This document shows positions 42,438 through 54,054 of a stretch of DNA of 64,000 bases, in pieces. A model generated the notes under the pieces. The model searched no databases. It worked only from the letters and a program-made list of their open reading frames with translations, and was not told the DNA's origin. Position 1 is the stretch's first letter. The number at the start of each line of letters is the position of its first letter. The translations under genes and the position numbers were made by a program. Source of the DNA: an uncultured Colwellia sp. (GTDB lineage Bacteria; Pseudomonadota; Gammaproteobacteria; Enterobacterales; Alteromonadaceae); contig CAJXQI010000016.1 of assembly GCA_913058395.1 (NCBI GenBank), positions 1 to 64,000 on the forward strand. Direction: 5' to 3'.

Positions 42438-44258
42438 ATGAACGATAACAGCCAAGCCATAATTCAGCCTATTTCAGGTGATAGTTCTACGAAAAAAAAG
42501 CCAAAAGCATTCACCAGCCTGTTACCTATTTTCGCTTTTATTAAACCTTACAAACTAATGTTATTTTTAGCCTTATTCGCGTTACTAGTCACTGCAGCGG
42601 TTAATTTGTCTTTAGGACAAGGGGTGAAATTTGTTATCGATAGTGGCTTTATTGCTGGTTCAGTTGAGCAATTACAATCTGCCATTTTAGTATTAATCGC
42701 GTTAATTAGTTTATTGGCAATTGGCACCTTTAGCCGTTTTTATTTGATGTCTTGGCTAGGTGAGCGTGTCAGTGCCGACATCCGTAAAGCCGTGTTCAAT
42801 CGCATTGTAACTTTGCATCCTAGTTATTTTGAAGAAAATCGTAGCGGTGAGCTAATGTCGCGCTTAACCACTGACACGGCATTATTACAGTCAATTATTG
42901 GTTCATCTTTTTCGATGGCACTTCGCAGCATACTAATGTTAATTGGCGGATTAATAATGCTAATGGTGACTAATTTTAAGCTAACGCTTTTTGTTATTTT
43001 TTCAGTGCCTGTTATTTTAGTTCCGATGATGATTTATGGTCGTAAAGTCAGAAAATTAGCAGCAAGCTCGCAAGACGCTATTGCTGATGTTGGCACTTAT
43101 GCGGGTGAAATAATTCAAAATATCAAAGTCGTGCAAAGCTACACTCATGAAGTAAAAGAGCAACATGCTTTTGCTGATGAAGTAGAAAAGGCTTTTACTG
43201 TTGCCAAACGTCGAGTAAAACAACGCTCATTTCTTATCGCTATCGTTATTTTTCTAACCTTTGGTGCTATTAGCGGCATGTTATGGGTAGGTGGTATGGA
43301 TGTTTTACAAGGTGAAATGAGCGGCGGTGAATTAGGGGCATTTGTTTTTTACGCCATCATGGTCGCTATGTCTGTTGCAACAGTTGCGGAAGTATACGGT
43401 GAATTACAACGAGCGGCAGGCTCTGCAACTCGGTTGCTAGAACTTCTTGAGATTGAAAGTGACATTAAAGAATTAGTTTCTCCACAGGTACTGAAGAGTG
43501 ATACACAATCGGTGATTACTTTTAAAGATGTCGATTTTTACTATCCGTCACGTCCTGAAAGTGCTGCACTTAAGGATATAAATTTAACCATACCGGCAGG
43601 GAAAATCGTTGCCTTAGTGGGCCCTTCTGGCGCGGGAAAAACAACCTTATTTGAATTGTTGCAACGATTTTATGATCCGCAAAAAGGCAACATTAGCTTT
43701 AATAATTCTGATATTACCCAACTAAAATTAACTGACTTGCGACAAACCATGGGCATGGTGCCACAACACCCAATATTGTTCAGTTCTGATGTTTGGCACA
43801 ACATTCGTTATGGTAAACCCGATGCAACAGATGAAGAAGTTATTAGCGCCGCCAAAAGAGCACATGCTCATGAGTTTATTGAGCAATTGCCCGAAGGGTA
43901 CGGAAGTTTCTTAGGTGAGCAAGGCGTGCGTTTGTCAGGTGGACAAAAGCAGCGTATTGCTATCGCTCGTGCTATTTTGAAAGATCCCAACGTTTTATTG
44001 CTTGATGAAGCAACCAGTGCTCTAGATGCTCAAAGTGAATACCATGTGCAGGCGGCACTAGATGAATTAATGACCAATAGAACAACGTTAATTATTGCTC
44101 ACCGACTAGCGACGGTCATTCATGCTGATGTAATCGTGGTTATGGACCAAGGGAAGATTATTGATACCGGGGATCATAAATCATTGTTACAAAGCTCTAA
44201 ATTATATCAACGACTTTGCGAATTACAGTTTGATAAAGCGAATGAAGAAACTCACTAA
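42438..44258 (+). CDS. ABC exporter half-transporter (MsbA-like, fused membrane and ATPase domains)
   Basis: The 606-residue protein has six membrane helices (residues ~35-330) and an ATPase domain with Walker A GPSGAGKT (395-402), Q-loop (PQHPILFS), signature LSGGQKQR (499-506), Walker B VLLLDEA (519-525) and H-loop (AHRLAT). It is a homodimer-type exporter of lipids, peptides or drugs. It resembles the MsbA/LmrA group, but no essential lpxK neighbour is present, so it is probably not the primary MsbA. Its stop overlaps that of the convergent gene by 3 bp. Confidence 0.88.
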   Translation: MNDNSQAIIQPISGDSSTKKKPKAFTSLLPIFAFIKPYKLMLFLALFALLVTAAVNLSLGQGVKFVIDSGFIAGSVEQLQSAILVLIALISLLAIGTFSRFYLMSWLGERVSADIRKAVFNRIVTLHPSYFEENRSGELMSRLTTDTALLQSIIGSSFSMALRSILMLIGGLIMLMVTNFKLTLFVIFSVPVILVPMMIYGRKVRKLAASSQDAIADVGTYAGEIIQNIKVVQSYTHEVKEQHAFADEVEKAFTVAKRRVKQRSFLIAIVIFLTFGAISGMLWVGGMDVLQGEMSGGELGAFVFYAIMVAMSVATVAEVYGELQRAAGSATRLLELLEIESDIKELVSPQVLKSDTQSVITFKDVDFYYPSRPESAALKDINLTIPAGKIVALVGPSGAGKTTLFELLQRFYDPQKGNISFNNSDITQLKLTDLRQTMGMVPQHPILFSSDVWHNIRYGKPDATDEEVISAAKRAHAHEFIEQLPEGYGSFLGEQGVRLSGGQKQRIAIARAILKDPNVLLLDEATSALDAQSEYHVQAALDELMTNRTTLIIAHRLATVIHADVIVVMDQGKIIDTGDHKSLLQSSKLYQRLCELQFDKANEETH

Positions 44259-44803
44259 TCAATTTCTTCAACACAAACATCTCCATCTAGGGCTTTTTTC
44301 TCTAGATGTACAACGTAGCGCTGGGCTAAATTGGCCCCTAAACGATAGCCTAAATAGCTAGCAATGAACCAAATGGCTACGTTTTCCATGTCAAATACAT
44401 CAGGCCAATAGCTAAACCATAATAATGCTTTGAGCATATTGATAAAAGATTCGATGATAATGCCTAAAATGGCATTAAAAGAGAGTAAATTAAGAAATGA
44501 TTGCCAACCGGTTGCATGAATTAAAAACTGCACTGTTTGATCTAATTCAATATAAATAAAGGTTAATAATGCGACCAAGCCATAAAAGCCACCACCAAAA
44601 GTCATCCATTTAGAGTGGAGAAACAACAGGCTTTTTTTGTTAGCTTTTGATAATTTTCTCTCGGGATTTTTTTTATCTTTAAAAGCATCTCGAATAGTAA
44701 TATCAGATGTAAGATAGCCTTTGTTGTAGGCATAGTAGACCATTAAAAATGTGAATACTTGTACTGGTAATCCTGCGTAAAAAATGGCTTTAATTAAATC
44801 CAT
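44255..44803 (-). CDS. Inner-membrane protein, unknown function
   Basis: The 182-residue protein has about four hydrophobic segments (residues ~5-25, 68-88, 100-125, 140-160) and charged loops, including a Lys-rich one near residue 50 (DKKNPERKLSKANKKS). No signal peptide or known motif is visible. It is convergent with the ABC exporter and shares stop-codon bases with it. Confidence 0.65.
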   Translation of the reverse strand: MDLIKAIFYAGLPVQVFTFLMVYYAYNKGYLTSDITIRDAFKDKKNPERKLSKANKKSLLFLHSKWMTFGGGFYGLVALLTFIYIELDQTVQFLIHATGWQSFLNLLSFNAILGIIIESFINMLKALLWFSYWPDVFDMENVAIWFIASYLGYRLGANLAQRYVVHLEKKALDGDVCVEEID

Positions 44804-45017
44804 ATTCGTTCGTTACATCCTTATTCAATAATCACTTTATGCCGCCCTAAAGCAACAAAATCATTCATTTTTCAATTACCGCTAATCGCTCTGCGCTGTA
44901 TTAAAGCTTTGTATATTATAACTTTAAAATTGACAGCCCCATTGTATACTCTATCTTTGAATAACAATTCTATGTAAAAAGGTCTAATTGTTACAACAAT
45001 AAAAAATTGAGTGAATT

Positions 45018-46115
45018 ATGTCTAATAAATATAAGCTTTATGGTGCACCTTTTTCATTATACACAGGCAAAGCGCGTGCTTACCTGATTAATAAACGCTT
45101 GCCATATGAAGAAGTGTTTTCTTCACTTAAAGTTTATAAAAAAATTATCATTCCTCACACCAGTGTGCGCTTTATTCCTGTTGTTAAAACACCGCAAAAC
45201 GAATACATTCAAGACACATCAGTTATTATCGATACCATTGAAAAGCGACACCCCGACAACCCACTTGTACCATCGACACCTAAACAAAAACTTGTCTCTA
45301 ATTTATTTGAAATTTGGGCCGACGAATGGCTATTAATACCCGCAATGCATTACCGTTGGAATAAAGCTAACTTCCCCTTTATTTACGAGGAATTCGGCAG
45401 TATTGTTTTTCCCAAAATGCCAGCGATAATTCGTGCTTTTGTTGGTAAAAAACTAGGCGGTAAGTTCAAAGGTTTTGTACCTATTCTGGGAATAAAGCCA
45501 GCAACAATACCCGCCATCGAAGACTGGTACGAGAATCATGTTTTGCGCTATTTAGAGCAACACTTTTCAACTAATAAATACTTACTAGGCGCGAAACCAA
45601 GCTTAGGTGATGTTAGTTTAATGGGGCCACTTTATGCACACCTTTATAGAGATCCAGCATCCGGTAAAATAATGAAAAATATAGCGCCTAATGTTGTCAA
45701 ATGGGTAGAGCGGATGAACACCCCGAATGCAAAATATGGTGAATGGCTACGCGATGATGAAATTCCAGAAACGCTTTACCCACTTTTACAGCGCATGTTT
45801 ACAGAGTTTTGGCCGGTATTAGAAAGTACCGTTAAACAATTATCACTATGGCAGCAACAAAACCCAACAGTAACTGAAATACCAAGGTCTATAGGTCAAC
45901 ATACTTTTTCAATAGGCAATGTGGAAGAGCAAAGGGCGATTATGCCTTTTCATCAATGGAAGCTGCAGCGAATATTGGATTGTTATAATAATATTAATGC
46001 GGAATGCAAAATTTCCGTGGATGAAATGCTATTGAAACTTGAGGGCAAGCAGGCCATGCAACTCAAAATACCTAAACGCTTAGATCGTGTAAACAATAAA
46101 CTCGTTTTTGGTTGA
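45018..46115 (+). CDS. Glutathione S-transferase family protein
   Basis: The 365-residue protein begins with a thioredoxin-like GST N-terminal domain (YKLYGAPFSLYTGKARAYLINKRLPYEE, with VRFIPVVKTPQNEYIQDTSVIIDTIE carrying the glutathione-binding Asp-Thr-Ser). A helical C-terminal domain follows (LGAKPSLGDVSLMGPLYAHLYRDP). It is longer than standard GSTs, with ~100 extra C-terminal residues seen in a subgroup of membrane- or stress-linked members. Substrate unknown; it stands alone. Confidence 0.82.
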   Translation: MSNKYKLYGAPFSLYTGKARAYLINKRLPYEEVFSSLKVYKKIIIPHTSVRFIPVVKTPQNEYIQDTSVIIDTIEKRHPDNPLVPSTPKQKLVSNLFEIWADEWLLIPAMHYRWNKANFPFIYEEFGSIVFPKMPAIIRAFVGKKLGGKFKGFVPILGIKPATIPAIEDWYENHVLRYLEQHFSTNKYLLGAKPSLGDVSLMGPLYAHLYRDPASGKIMKNIAPNVVKWVERMNTPNAKYGEWLRDDEIPETLYPLLQRMFTEFWPVLESTVKQLSLWQQQNPTVTEIPRSIGQHTFSIGNVEEQRAIMPFHQWKLQRILDCYNNINAECKISVDEMLLKLEGKQAMQLKIPKRLDRVNNKLVFG

Positions 46116-46216
46116 GCTGAGCCACACTTTTATGTGTTTAGGATAATTTTATTTTATGGCAACCTACTGCATACTTTCCGACAGTGAACGACTTAGAAAA
46201 CCTGATAAATAATAAC

Positions 46217-46248
46217 TAAAAAAGGCAGCAAACCTAGTTTACTGCCTT
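46217..46248 (-). terminator. Terminator of the PEP-CTERM gene
   Basis: AAGGCAGCAAAC (46222-46233) pairs with GTTTACTGCCTT (46237-46248), 11 of 12 bases, around CTA. On the minus strand the stem is followed by a T-run (plus-strand A-run to its left). It lies 44 bp past the end of the PEP-CTERM gene. Confidence 0.75.
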
Positions 46249-46291
46249 GCTATGTAATCACTTTAAAGCATGTTTATAAGCGCAACTTGGT

Positions 46292-46894
46292 TTACGCCTT
46301 ACGACGCAAGATTAAACCTAAAGCACCTAATGCAAATAACGCAGCTGTTGCAGGCTCAGGAACCGATGCCGCTGCCTTTAATGCATTTGAAGACAATATA
46401 GAGGTTTCTTGCGTTAAATGGTTAGTAAATTGAACTGTACTTAAACCATCGCAACACTTTTCAGCAAAGAATAAGTCGATATTATGTTGCCCTTGTGTAA
46501 AGTCGAAAGTATCTAAACTAAACACATCTGAATTTTTCCAATTTCTAGCCCACCAAAGATCATCTGTTCTATCGACAATAAGATTACCATCAACAAATAG
46601 TTCGGCGCCAAAGCCCGCGTCTAAACCAAAATCAAAACTCCAGAAACCTTGCTCTGCAACATCAAAGTTAATGTTTAGGTGCCCAATACGATTTCGGCCG
46701 ATATCAATCAAAGTAAATTCATCAATGTTGCGAGAGTTTACTTGATTGGCGTTTGAAAACCATGATGCTTGCAAATCACTTGTTATCGATGATCCGGTTA
46801 AACTTTTAGTATCAAAAGTGATCAACCCTGCATATGAAAATTGACTTATCGTCAATGCGATTACAATAAAAATGCTTGTGATAAATTTACTCAT
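46292..46894 (-). CDS. PEP-CTERM sorting-domain protein with CCxG motif
   Basis: The 200-residue protein has a signal peptide (MSKFITSIFIVIALTISQ, cleavage near SYA-GL) and a C-terminal sorting tail VPEPATAALFALGALGLILR followed by basic residues, the recognition signal for exosortase. The middle part is beta-rich with an AEKCCDGLSTVQF segment; this CCxG pattern defines a known group of PEP-CTERM proteins. It is likely exported and processed at the cell surface. No exosortase gene is in the window. GAGG lies a few bases before the ATG. Confidence 0.85.
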   Translation of the reverse strand: MSKFITSIFIVIALTISQFSYAGLITFDTKSLTGSSITSDLQASWFSNANQVNSRNIDEFTLIDIGRNRIGHLNINFDVAEQGFWSFDFGLDAGFGAELFVDGNLIVDRTDDLWWARNWKNSDVFSLDTFDFTQGQHNIDLFFAEKCCDGLSTVQFTNHLTQETSILSSNALKAAASVPEPATAALFALGALGLILRRKA

Positions 46895-47053
46895 ATTACA
46901 CCTCTAATATCCGTCTAAAGACTAATTATTATGGGGTAATGCTACATTGGCAATAAGCTAAAAAATATGGCTAAACTGTCCAATTGTGCAAAATAAATAC
47001 AAAGTATCTCTTCAAAAGCGATAGATTAATCTGTATTCACTAAGTCGTATGAA

Positions 47054-47093
47054 TAAAAAAGACGCCCCATCCAATGAATGAGGCGCCTATTAA
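47054..47093 (-). terminator. Terminator of glmS
   Basis: On the minus strand GCGCCTCAT and ATGGGGCGT pair (with two G-T wobbles) around a 7-nt loop and are followed by a T-run (plus-strand A-run near 47055-47060). It lies 36 bp past the glmS stop. Confidence 0.75.
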
Positions 47094-47128
47094 TTTATAA
47101 ACAAATTTGTAATCTATTGATCAAACAC

Positions 47129-48961
47129 TTATTCAACCGTAACAGACTTTGCCAAGTTACGTGGTTGGTCAACGTCAGTACCTTTAATGATTGCCACATA
47201 GTATGACAATAACTGTAATGGCAAGGTATAAACGATTGGGGCAATGATATCGTCACACACTGGCACTTCGATAACTTTCATGGTTTCATCGCTAACGAAG
47301 TTAGTATTACTATCAGCGAAAACATACATTAAGCCGCCACGAGCGCGTACTTCTTCAACGTTTGATTTTAACTTTTCAATTAAATCATTTTGTGGTGCAA
47401 CAACGATAACTGGCATATCAGCATCAATTAACGCTAATGGGCCATGCTTAAGTTCGCCAGCGGCATAAGCTTCTGCATGTATATATGAAATTTCTTTCAG
47501 CTTTAACGCACCTTCCATCGCGATAGGATATTGATCACCACGACCTAAAAACAGCGCATGTTGTTTATCAGCAAAATCTTCTGCAAGGTCTTCAATTGAA
47601 CTTGCTAAAGCTAACACTTCTTCAAGTTTACTCGGTAAAGTCATTAATGAGGTAGCAATACTATTTTGTTGCTCAACCGACATGCCGTGATGCTTACCAA
47701 TAGCTAAAGTCATCATTAACAAGCCAACAAGCTGAGTGGTAAATGCTTTTGTTGATGCTACGCCGATTTCAGCGCCCGCTTTGGTCATAAAAGATAAGTC
47801 TGATTCACGTACCAGTGACGAACCAGGTACATTACAAATACTTAGGCTAGAGGTATAGCCAATTTCTTTTGCTAAGCGCAGTGCTGCTAAGGTATCTGCC
47901 GTTTCACCAGATTGAGATAAGGTAACTATCATCGAATTTTTAGGTACGAATGATTTACGGTATCTAAATTCACTCGCTATTTCGATATTACACGATACGC
48001 CTGCAAGTTCTTCTAACCAATAACGTGCAACCATGCCTGAATGGTAACTTGTACCACAGGCAATGATTTGTACATGCTGAACATTTTTAAAAATATCATC
48101 AGCACCGTTACCAAAGGTATCTATATTAAGCTCTGTACCCAATAAACGACCTTCTAACGTGTTACGCACAGACGTTGGTTGCTCGTAGGTTTCTTTAAGC
48201 ATGTAATGTCGGTATTCACCTTTGTCGCCACTGTCATGTGATACGTTAGCTTCTTTTGCTTCTCGTACTACTGGCTTACCGTTAGTGTCAAAAATGTTAA
48301 CTTCAAAACGACTGATTTGCGCAACATCGCCTTCTTCTAGGTAAGAGAATTTACGTGTTACGGGAAGTAATGCCATGATGTCTGAGGCAATGAAGTTTTC
48401 GCCTAAACCATAACCAATAACTAGTGGGCTACCAGAACGCGCAACAATAATATTGTCTCTATCGCGCTTATCCATAACGACAGTGCCATAAGCACCTTCT
48501 AGCTGCTTAACGGTTTTTTGTACTGCTGCTAACAATGTTTCACTGGTTTTTAGTTCATGATGAACCAAATGTGTAATAACTTCAGTGTCTGTTTGCGATA
48601 AAAATTCGTATCCTAAACCTTGCAGCTGCGTGCGTAATGCCTGATGGTTTTCAATAATACCATTATGCACTACAGCAATAGTGTTATTTGAAAGGTGCGG
48701 ATGAGCATTAATTTCACTTGGCACGCCATGTGTTGCCCAACGCGTATGCGCAATGCCAGTACCACCAGATAATGGCTGTTGTTCAAGTGCTTGTGCAAGC
48801 TCTTGCACTTTACCTAAACGTTTAGAGGTTAATAATTCATCATTGTTATCAATAATGGCAACACCAGCAGAATCATAACCACGATATTCTAATCGTTTAA
48901 GGCCTTCTACTAAAATTTCTGCTACATCACGTTGTGCTACTGCACCTACTATTCCACACAT
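47129..48961 (-). CDS. glmS: GlmS, glutamine:fructose-6-phosphate aminotransferase
   Basis: The 610-residue enzyme makes glucosamine-6-phosphate for peptidoglycan and lipopolysaccharide. Cys2 (MCGIVGAV) is the N-terminal glutaminase nucleophile, with [13 protein letters not shown] and THTRWATHG-like segments ([13 protein letters not shown]) conserved. The C-terminal half has two SIS sugar-isomerase domains ([24 protein letters not shown]) and ends in KSVTVE. It follows the DeoR-type regulator by 14 bp. No glmS ribozyme is expected in this group and none was seen. Confidence 0.97.
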   Translation of the reverse strand: MCGIVGAVAQRDVAEILVEGLKRLEYRGYDSAGVAIIDNNDELLTSKRLGKVQELAQALEQQPLSGGTGIAHTRWATHGVPSEINAHPHLSNNTIAVVHNGIIENHQALRTQLQGLGYEFLSQTDTEVITHLVHHELKTSETLLAAVQKTVKQLEGAYGTVVMDKRDRDNIIVARSGSPLVIGYGLGENFIASDIMALLPVTRKFSYLEEGDVAQISRFEVNIFDTNGKPVVREAKEANVSHDSGDKGEYRHYMLKETYEQPTSVRNTLEGRLLGTELNIDTFGNGADDIFKNVQHVQIIACGTSYHSGMVARYWLEELAGVSCNIEIASEFRYRKSFVPKNSMIVTLSQSGETADTLAALRLAKEIGYTSSLSICNVPGSSLVRESDLSFMTKAGAEIGVASTKAFTTQLVGLLMMTLAIGKHHGMSVEQQNSIATSLMTLPSKLEEVLALASSIEDLAEDFADKQHALFLGRGDQYPIAMEGALKLKEISYIHAEAYAAGELKHGPLALIDADMPVIVVAPQNDLIEKLKSNVEEVRARGGLMYVFADSNTNFVSDETMKVIEVPVCDDIIAPIVYTLPLQLLSYYVAIIKGTDVDQPRNLAKSVTVE

Positions 48962-48975
48962 AACTACTGTCCTTT

Positions 48976-49737
48976 TTAACTAGCGATAACGAGGTTAACG
49001 CCTTGTTTAATTATTTCACTTCGTACGTTTTCAGGCATATCTGCATCTGTAATTAACGTATGAATTTTATTCCAAGGTAATTCTAAATTTGGGATTTTAC
49101 GATTTAACTTTTCTGAGTCTAACATTACGATAACTTCACGAGACACTTCTGCCATAACACGACTCAAGCCCAACAACTCATTAAAGGTAGTTGTTCCACG
49201 AGACATATCAAGGCCATCAGCACCAATAAATAATTGGTCAAAGTCATAAGATCGCAACACATTTTCCGCTACCTGCCCTTGAAAAGACTCTGAGTGAGGG
49301 TCCCAAGTACCACCGGTCATCAATAATGTTGGCTCATTCTCTAAAGCATGAAGGTCTGAGGCAATGGCAAGCGAATTAGTCATCACCACTAAACCTTGTT
49401 TAGCACTAAGTTCTCGCACTAAAGCCGATGTAGTGCTGCCACTGTCTAAAATAATACGATTATGATCTCGAATTAACGATGCTGCCGTTTTGGCAATCAC
49501 AACCTTTCGTTTCGAAACTTTTTCTGTTTTGGGTTCTATTATTTCGCTCGGTAAAGGCACAGCTCCACCATATCGACGTAATAATAAACCACTATTTTCT
49601 AATACCGCTAAGTCCTTACGAATCGTAACTTCTGAGGTATCGAACTTTTTGGCAAGGCTGTCAACGCTTACTTCACCTAAGTTGCTTAGTTCAGCAATGA
49701 TGGTATGACGGCGTTGTTGAGTGTTTCGTTTTGACAT
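48976..49737 (-). CDS. DeoR-family regulator between glmU and glmS
   Basis: The 253-residue protein has an N-terminal winged helix ([20 protein letters not shown], then [25 protein letters not shown]) and a C-terminal DeoR sugar-phosphate sensor domain ([42 protein letters not shown]). Its place next to glmS suggests it controls amino-sugar synthesis. It probably shares a promoter with glmS. Confidence 0.9.
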   Translation of the reverse strand: MSKRNTQQRRHTIIAELSNLGEVSVDSLAKKFDTSEVTIRKDLAVLENSGLLLRRYGGAVPLPSEIIEPKTEKVSKRKVVIAKTAASLIRDHNRIILDSGSTTSALVRELSAKQGLVVMTNSLAIASDLHALENEPTLLMTGGTWDPHSESFQGQVAENVLRSYDFDQLFIGADGLDMSRGTTTFNELLGLSRVMAEVSREVIVMLDSEKLNRKIPNLELPWNKIHTLITDADMPENVRSEIIKQGVNLVIAS

Positions 49738-49906
49738 TTCTTTCGTTTGACTCTTAAAAGTTTCGATTTAAAACTTAGCTATTAGAACAAAAGCTGAAAA
49801 TAAAAACAATATTTATCTAAAGATCAGTAATTAAATAGCCATATATCGGCTCAGATAAATCAATGTTCATCGAAACTAATAATATAAAAAAGATTAAAGC
49901 CTAGAG

Positions 49907-49938
49907 ACAAAAATGCACTAGTGAATAACTAGTGCATT
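49907..49938 (-). terminator. Terminator of glmU
   Basis: ATGCACTAGT (49914-49923) pairs perfectly with ACTAGTGCAT (49929-49938) around GAATA; on the minus strand the stem is followed by TTTTT (plus-strand A-run at 49910-49914). It separates glmU from the DeoR gene, so glmU and glmS are not one simple operon. Confidence 0.78.
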
Positions 49939-49963
49939 AATAAAAAAATCAGTGCTGTTGGTA

Positions 49964-51325
49964 TTATTTTTTGCTTGGACGCTTCCAGCCAGCAATATTA
50001 CGTTGCTTACTACGAGCAACACTTAACTCGCTGTCTGCTACATCTTTTACGATAACTGAGCCCGCTGCCGTTGTTGCCATGTCACCAATCGTTACCGGCG
50101 CAACTAATGAAGCATTTGAACCAATAAAAGCGCCAGCACCAATAATGGTTTTAGATTTATTCACACCATCATAATTACAAGTAATAGTACCTGCACCGAT
50201 ATTTGCCTTAGCGCCAATTTCAGCATCACCTAAGTAAGTCAAATGACCTGCTTTTGCACCTTCGCCTAAAGTAGATTTTTTCATTTCAACGAAATTACCA
50301 ACATGGGCATCACGTTTTAGTACTGAGCCTGGACGAATACGAGCAAATGGCCCTACAGACGCTAACTCGCCAATAATGGCGTCTTCAACAATACTATTTG
50401 GCTTAATTTCAGCATTTTTGCCAATACGACAATTTTTCAAAATACAGTTTGCACCGATAATCGCATTGTCAGCAATTTCAACATCACCTTCAAATATACA
50501 GTTAACGTCAATGACCACTTCTTGGCCAACAGTAACGTTACCGCGGATATCAATACGGTTTGGATCACGTAAGCTTGCGCCAGAAATCATCAACTCTTCA
50601 GCTTTTCTTAATTGGTATGCGCGTTCTAAGCCAGCAAGCTGTACGCGATTATTTGCACCTTCAACTTCAATTTCACTATCTGGATGAGCCGTAGTAATTA
50701 ACTTACCTTCTTGGTGACAGGCAGCAATAATATCCGTTAGGTAATATTCACCTTGGGCATTGTCGCTTGATAAGTTTGATAACCAGCGTTTTAAATCACC
50801 GCCGTTCGCTAGCAAAATACCTGTATTGGCTTCATTAACTAATAATTGTTCTGCATTAGCGTCTTTTTGTTCAATGATGCCAGTAACTTTGCCAGATTCA
50901 TCTCTAATGATACGACCATAACCTGTCGGATTAGCTAAATGTACCGTTAGCAATGCCATACCATTTTCAGGTTTTGCAGCAATTAAACGCTGTAATGTGC
51001 TCACTTTTGTTAATGGCACATCGCCGTAAAGTACCAATACATCTTCATCATTAGTTAAAAATGGTGATGCCATATCAACCGCATGACCAGTACCAAGTTG
51101 TTCTTTTTGCTCAACGAAAGTTAAATCATCGCCGGTAATTTTACTTTTTAAAACATCACCACCAAAACCATAAACAACATAGGTGTTTGTTGCTTCTACT
51201 TGGCGTGCTGCATCAATAACATGCGCTACCATAGGTTTTTCAGCAACAGGGTGAAGTACTTTAGGTAATGAAGAACGCATACGAGTACCTTTACCCGCAG
51301 CTAGGACAACAACAGAGAGAGCCAT
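49964..51325 (-). CDS. glmU: GlmU, bifunctional GlcNAc-1-P uridyltransferase / GlcN-1-P acetyltransferase
   Basis: The 453-residue enzyme makes UDP-GlcNAc. The N-terminal half has the pyrophosphorylase motif [20 protein letters not shown] and YGDVPL; the C-terminal half is a left-handed beta-helix of hexapeptide repeats ([19 protein letters not shown]-like [24 protein letters not shown]). Length matches E. coli GlmU. Its own terminator follows. Confidence 0.97.
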   Translation of the reverse strand: MALSVVVLAAGKGTRMRSSLPKVLHPVAEKPMVAHVIDAARQVEATNTYVVYGFGGDVLKSKITGDDLTFVEQKEQLGTGHAVDMASPFLTNDEDVLVLYGDVPLTKVSTLQRLIAAKPENGMALLTVHLANPTGYGRIIRDESGKVTGIIEQKDANAEQLLVNEANTGILLANGGDLKRWLSNLSSDNAQGEYYLTDIIAACHQEGKLITTAHPDSEIEVEGANNRVQLAGLERAYQLRKAEELMISGASLRDPNRIDIRGNVTVGQEVVIDVNCIFEGDVEIADNAIIGANCILKNCRIGKNAEIKPNSIVEDAIIGELASVGPFARIRPGSVLKRDAHVGNFVEMKKSTLGEGAKAGHLTYLGDAEIGAKANIGAGTITCNYDGVNKSKTIIGAGAFIGSNASLVAPVTIGDMATTAAGSVIVKDVADSELSVARSKQRNIAGWKRPSKK

Positions 51326-51536
51326 AATTTTTCCGATTATTTTTATTAATTTAGGTGATGTTCCTCAACATTGTAGCGTTAATTTAAATGCCACACTATG
51401 AAAAATTTATCATCAAACTACCCACCAAAAGAACAAGTGCTTGGATATCGCATATTAATAGTGTTTGGGTATATAATGTGCGCTATATAAATACTGCAAA
51501 TACCTCTACTTTTTATTCCACTAGGATCCCATATTA

Positions 51537-53873
51537 ATGATGCCAATCGCTGAGCAAATTGCCAAAGAACTTGACGTAAAAACTAGCCAAATAAATACTG
51601 CGATAAATTTGTTAGATGAAGGGGCGACCGTACCTTTTATTGCTCGTTATAGAAAGGAAGTAACTCAAGGGCTTGACGATAATCATTTGCGCCACTTAGC
51701 TCAACGTTTGGTTTATTTAAGAGATCTAGCAGCACGTAGAAAAGTAATAATAGCCAATATTGAGCAGCAAGGTAAATTAACACCTGCTTTAGCTAGCGAG
51801 CTAAACAATGCTGACAATAAAACTCGCCTTGAAGATTTATATTTACCGTTTAAACCAAAACGAAAAACTAAAGGTCAAATAGCGATTACTGCGGGCTTAG
51901 AGCCATTAGCGAATAAAATTTATAATAATTGGCAGTTAAACCCAGAAAATGAAGCGAAAGCATTTATCAATAAGGAGCTGGGCTTCATTGATGAAAAATC
52001 AGTTCTTGAAGGCGCGCATTTTATTTTGGTTGAACGTTTTGCAGAAGATGCCAACTTAATACAAAAGCTACGTCGACACTTACTAAAACAAGCACATTTA
52101 TGTAGTAAGTTGGTTAAAGGTAAATCGGGCGAAGCGGCAAAATATAGAGACTATTTTGAACATTCAGAATTATTAAGAAATGTGCCTTCGCATCGTATGT
52201 TAGCAATGTTACGTGGTCGAAATGATAGTTTACTAACATTACGTATCGATGTTGACCCAGGGCAAGAAGGTGCTTTTTCAAGTGCTCAGCAGTTAATAAC
52301 AGAACACTTCAATTTACGCTTAACTGGGCAAGCCGCAGCAGCCTTTTTAACTAAAGTAGTAAGCTCGACTTGGAAGTTAAAACTCAGCCAAAGTTTAGAA
52401 ACTGAATTACTAGGTGCTTTACGCGAACAAGCGGAAGTTGAAGCAATTAAAGTATTCTCTCGAAATCTAAATGACTTATTAATGGCAGCACCTGCTGGTC
52501 CGAAAATAACATTAGGCTTAGATCCGGGCATGCGAACAGGCTGTAAGCTCGCCATTGTTGATGCGACAGGAAAATTATTACAAACCGCGACTATATTCCC
52601 ACATGCACCACAAAACCATTGGGATAAATCAGTTCGTACTTTGGTGAATTTATGCCAACAACATAAAGTAGAGCTTATTGCGATAGGCAATGGTACGGGC
52701 TCTCGTGAGAGCGATAAATTGGTTGCCGAAGTTATCACTAGCATTGAAAACAGCAAGCTAACCAAGGTAATGGTAAGTGAAGCTGGTGCTTCGGTATATT
52801 CAGCGTCAGAGTTAGCAGCAAATGAATTTCCTGATTTGGATGTATCAATACGCGGCGCGGTGTCTATTGCTCGACGTTTACAAGACCCACTAGCAGAGCT
52901 GGTAAAAATTGACCCTAAAGCCATTGGTGTTGGGCAATATCAGCATGATGTTAGCCAAAGCCAATTGAGCCAAACTTTAGATGATGTTATTGAAGATTGT
53001 GTAAACAAAGTTGGCGTTGATTTAAATAGTGCTTCTGCACCTTTATTATCAAGAGTATCAGGTTTAAATAAAACCATGGCCAACAACGTAGTTAACTTTC
53101 GTAATGAAAATGGTCGCTTTAACAACCGTAACGAATTAAAGAAAGTGGCACGCTTAGGACCAAAAGCATTTGAACAAGCCGCAGGCTTTCTGCGTATTAC
53201 TAACGGTAATAATCCTATCGATTGTTCTGGTGTTCATCCAGAAACTTATCCGGTAGTTGAGCAAATTTTAAAGCAGAGCGAAAGCAGCATTACAGAGCTC
53301 ATTGGCAACAAAACTGCGCTTGAAAAAATTAATATTGCAGCATTAACTAGCGATAAGTTTGGTGTCATCACCATTGAAGATATTGTTAGTGAATTAGAAA
53401 AGCCTGGTCGTGATCCTCGTCCTGAATTTAAAACCGCAACCTTTCAAGAAGGTGTAAATACAATCGCTGACTTAAAAGTAGGTATGATTTTAGAGGGCGT
53501 TATTTCTAATGTTGCTAATTTCGGTGCTTTTGTTGATGTCGGTGTTCATCAAGACGGCTTAGTGCATATTTCATCACTGACCAATAAATTTGTTAGTGAT
53601 CCACATGAAGTCGTTAAAGCCGGTGAAGTCGTTAAAGTAAAAGTGACTGAAGTTGACCCACAGCGTAAACGTATCAGCTTAACCATGCGTTTAGATGAAG
53701 CTGCGCCGCAAGCCAAAAGCCAGCCGACAGCAAAACCAACTAAAGCGTCGCATAACGACAACAAAAATAAGCACCAACATAAAAACCAAGCAAGAACACA
53801 AAAGCCTAAAGTAGAAAATAATGCCGCGATGGGTAATGCCTTTGCAGACGCTTTTGCCAAGTTAAAAAAATAA
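51537..53873 (+). CDS. tex: Tex, transcription accessory RNA-binding protein
   Basis: The 778-residue protein has the Tex N-terminal helical region ([20 protein letters not shown]), a YqgF/RNase H-like domain with [17 protein letters not shown] near residue 325, helix-hairpin-helix motifs ([20 protein letters not shown]) and a C-terminal S1 domain ([21 protein letters not shown]). A basic, low-complexity tail follows. Two adjacent ATG codons make the start uncertain by one residue. It is followed by a strong terminator. Confidence 0.96.
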   Translation: MMPIAEQIAKELDVKTSQINTAINLLDEGATVPFIARYRKEVTQGLDDNHLRHLAQRLVYLRDLAARRKVIIANIEQQGKLTPALASELNNADNKTRLEDLYLPFKPKRKTKGQIAITAGLEPLANKIYNNWQLNPENEAKAFINKELGFIDEKSVLEGAHFILVERFAEDANLIQKLRRHLLKQAHLCSKLVKGKSGEAAKYRDYFEHSELLRNVPSHRMLAMLRGRNDSLLTLRIDVDPGQEGAFSSAQQLITEHFNLRLTGQAAAAFLTKVVSSTWKLKLSQSLETELLGALREQAEVEAIKVFSRNLNDLLMAAPAGPKITLGLDPGMRTGCKLAIVDATGKLLQTATIFPHAPQNHWDKSVRTLVNLCQQHKVELIAIGNGTGSRESDKLVAEVITSIENSKLTKVMVSEAGASVYSASELAANEFPDLDVSIRGAVSIARRLQDPLAELVKIDPKAIGVGQYQHDVSQSQLSQTLDDVIEDCVNKVGVDLNSASAPLLSRVSGLNKTMANNVVNFRNENGRFNNRNELKKVARLGPKAFEQAAGFLRITNGNNPIDCSGVHPETYPVVEQILKQSESSITELIGNKTALEKINIAALTSDKFGVITIEDIVSELEKPGRDPRPEFKTATFQEGVNTIADLKVGMILEGVISNVANFGAFVDVGVHQDGLVHISSLTNKFVSDPHEVVKAGEVVKVKVTEVDPQRKRISLTMRLDEAAPQAKSQPTAKPTKASHNDNKNKHQHKNQARTQKPKVENNAAMGNAFADAFAKLKK

Positions 53874-53904
53874 TCGATTAAGATAAAATTTGTCTAGATT
53901 AATT

Positions 53905-53930
53905 AAAAGCCGCTAGTTAGCGGCTTTTTT
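53905..53930 (+). terminator. Terminator of tex
   Basis: AGCCGCTA (53908-53915) pairs with TAGCGGCT (53918-53925) around GT and is followed by six T. It precedes the transporter gene, which must have its own promoter or read through. Confidence 0.9.
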
Positions 53931-54054
53931 AATGGTGATTAATGATACTTATCAAAAAAGTGACAAACCATGCTATCTAAAGCTTGCACTTTTAGGCTCG
54001 CTCGCTACCATAGCCGCCTTTAAAACACCTCAGTTTATTCTCGTTCGGAATTCC

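Noticed and set aside
42438-44258. Primary lipid A flippase MsbA
   Set aside because: The sequence is MsbA-like, but the usual lpxK neighbour is absent; only a general exporter call is supported.
48962-49000. glmS ribozyme
   Set aside because: The space between the DeoR gene and glmS is only 14 bp, far too short, and the ribozyme is known from Gram-positive bacteria.
52286-52924. 212-codon minus-strand open frame inside tex
   Set aside because: It lies antisense to the conserved catalytic part of tex, has no recognisable domain and is explained by codon bias of the real gene.
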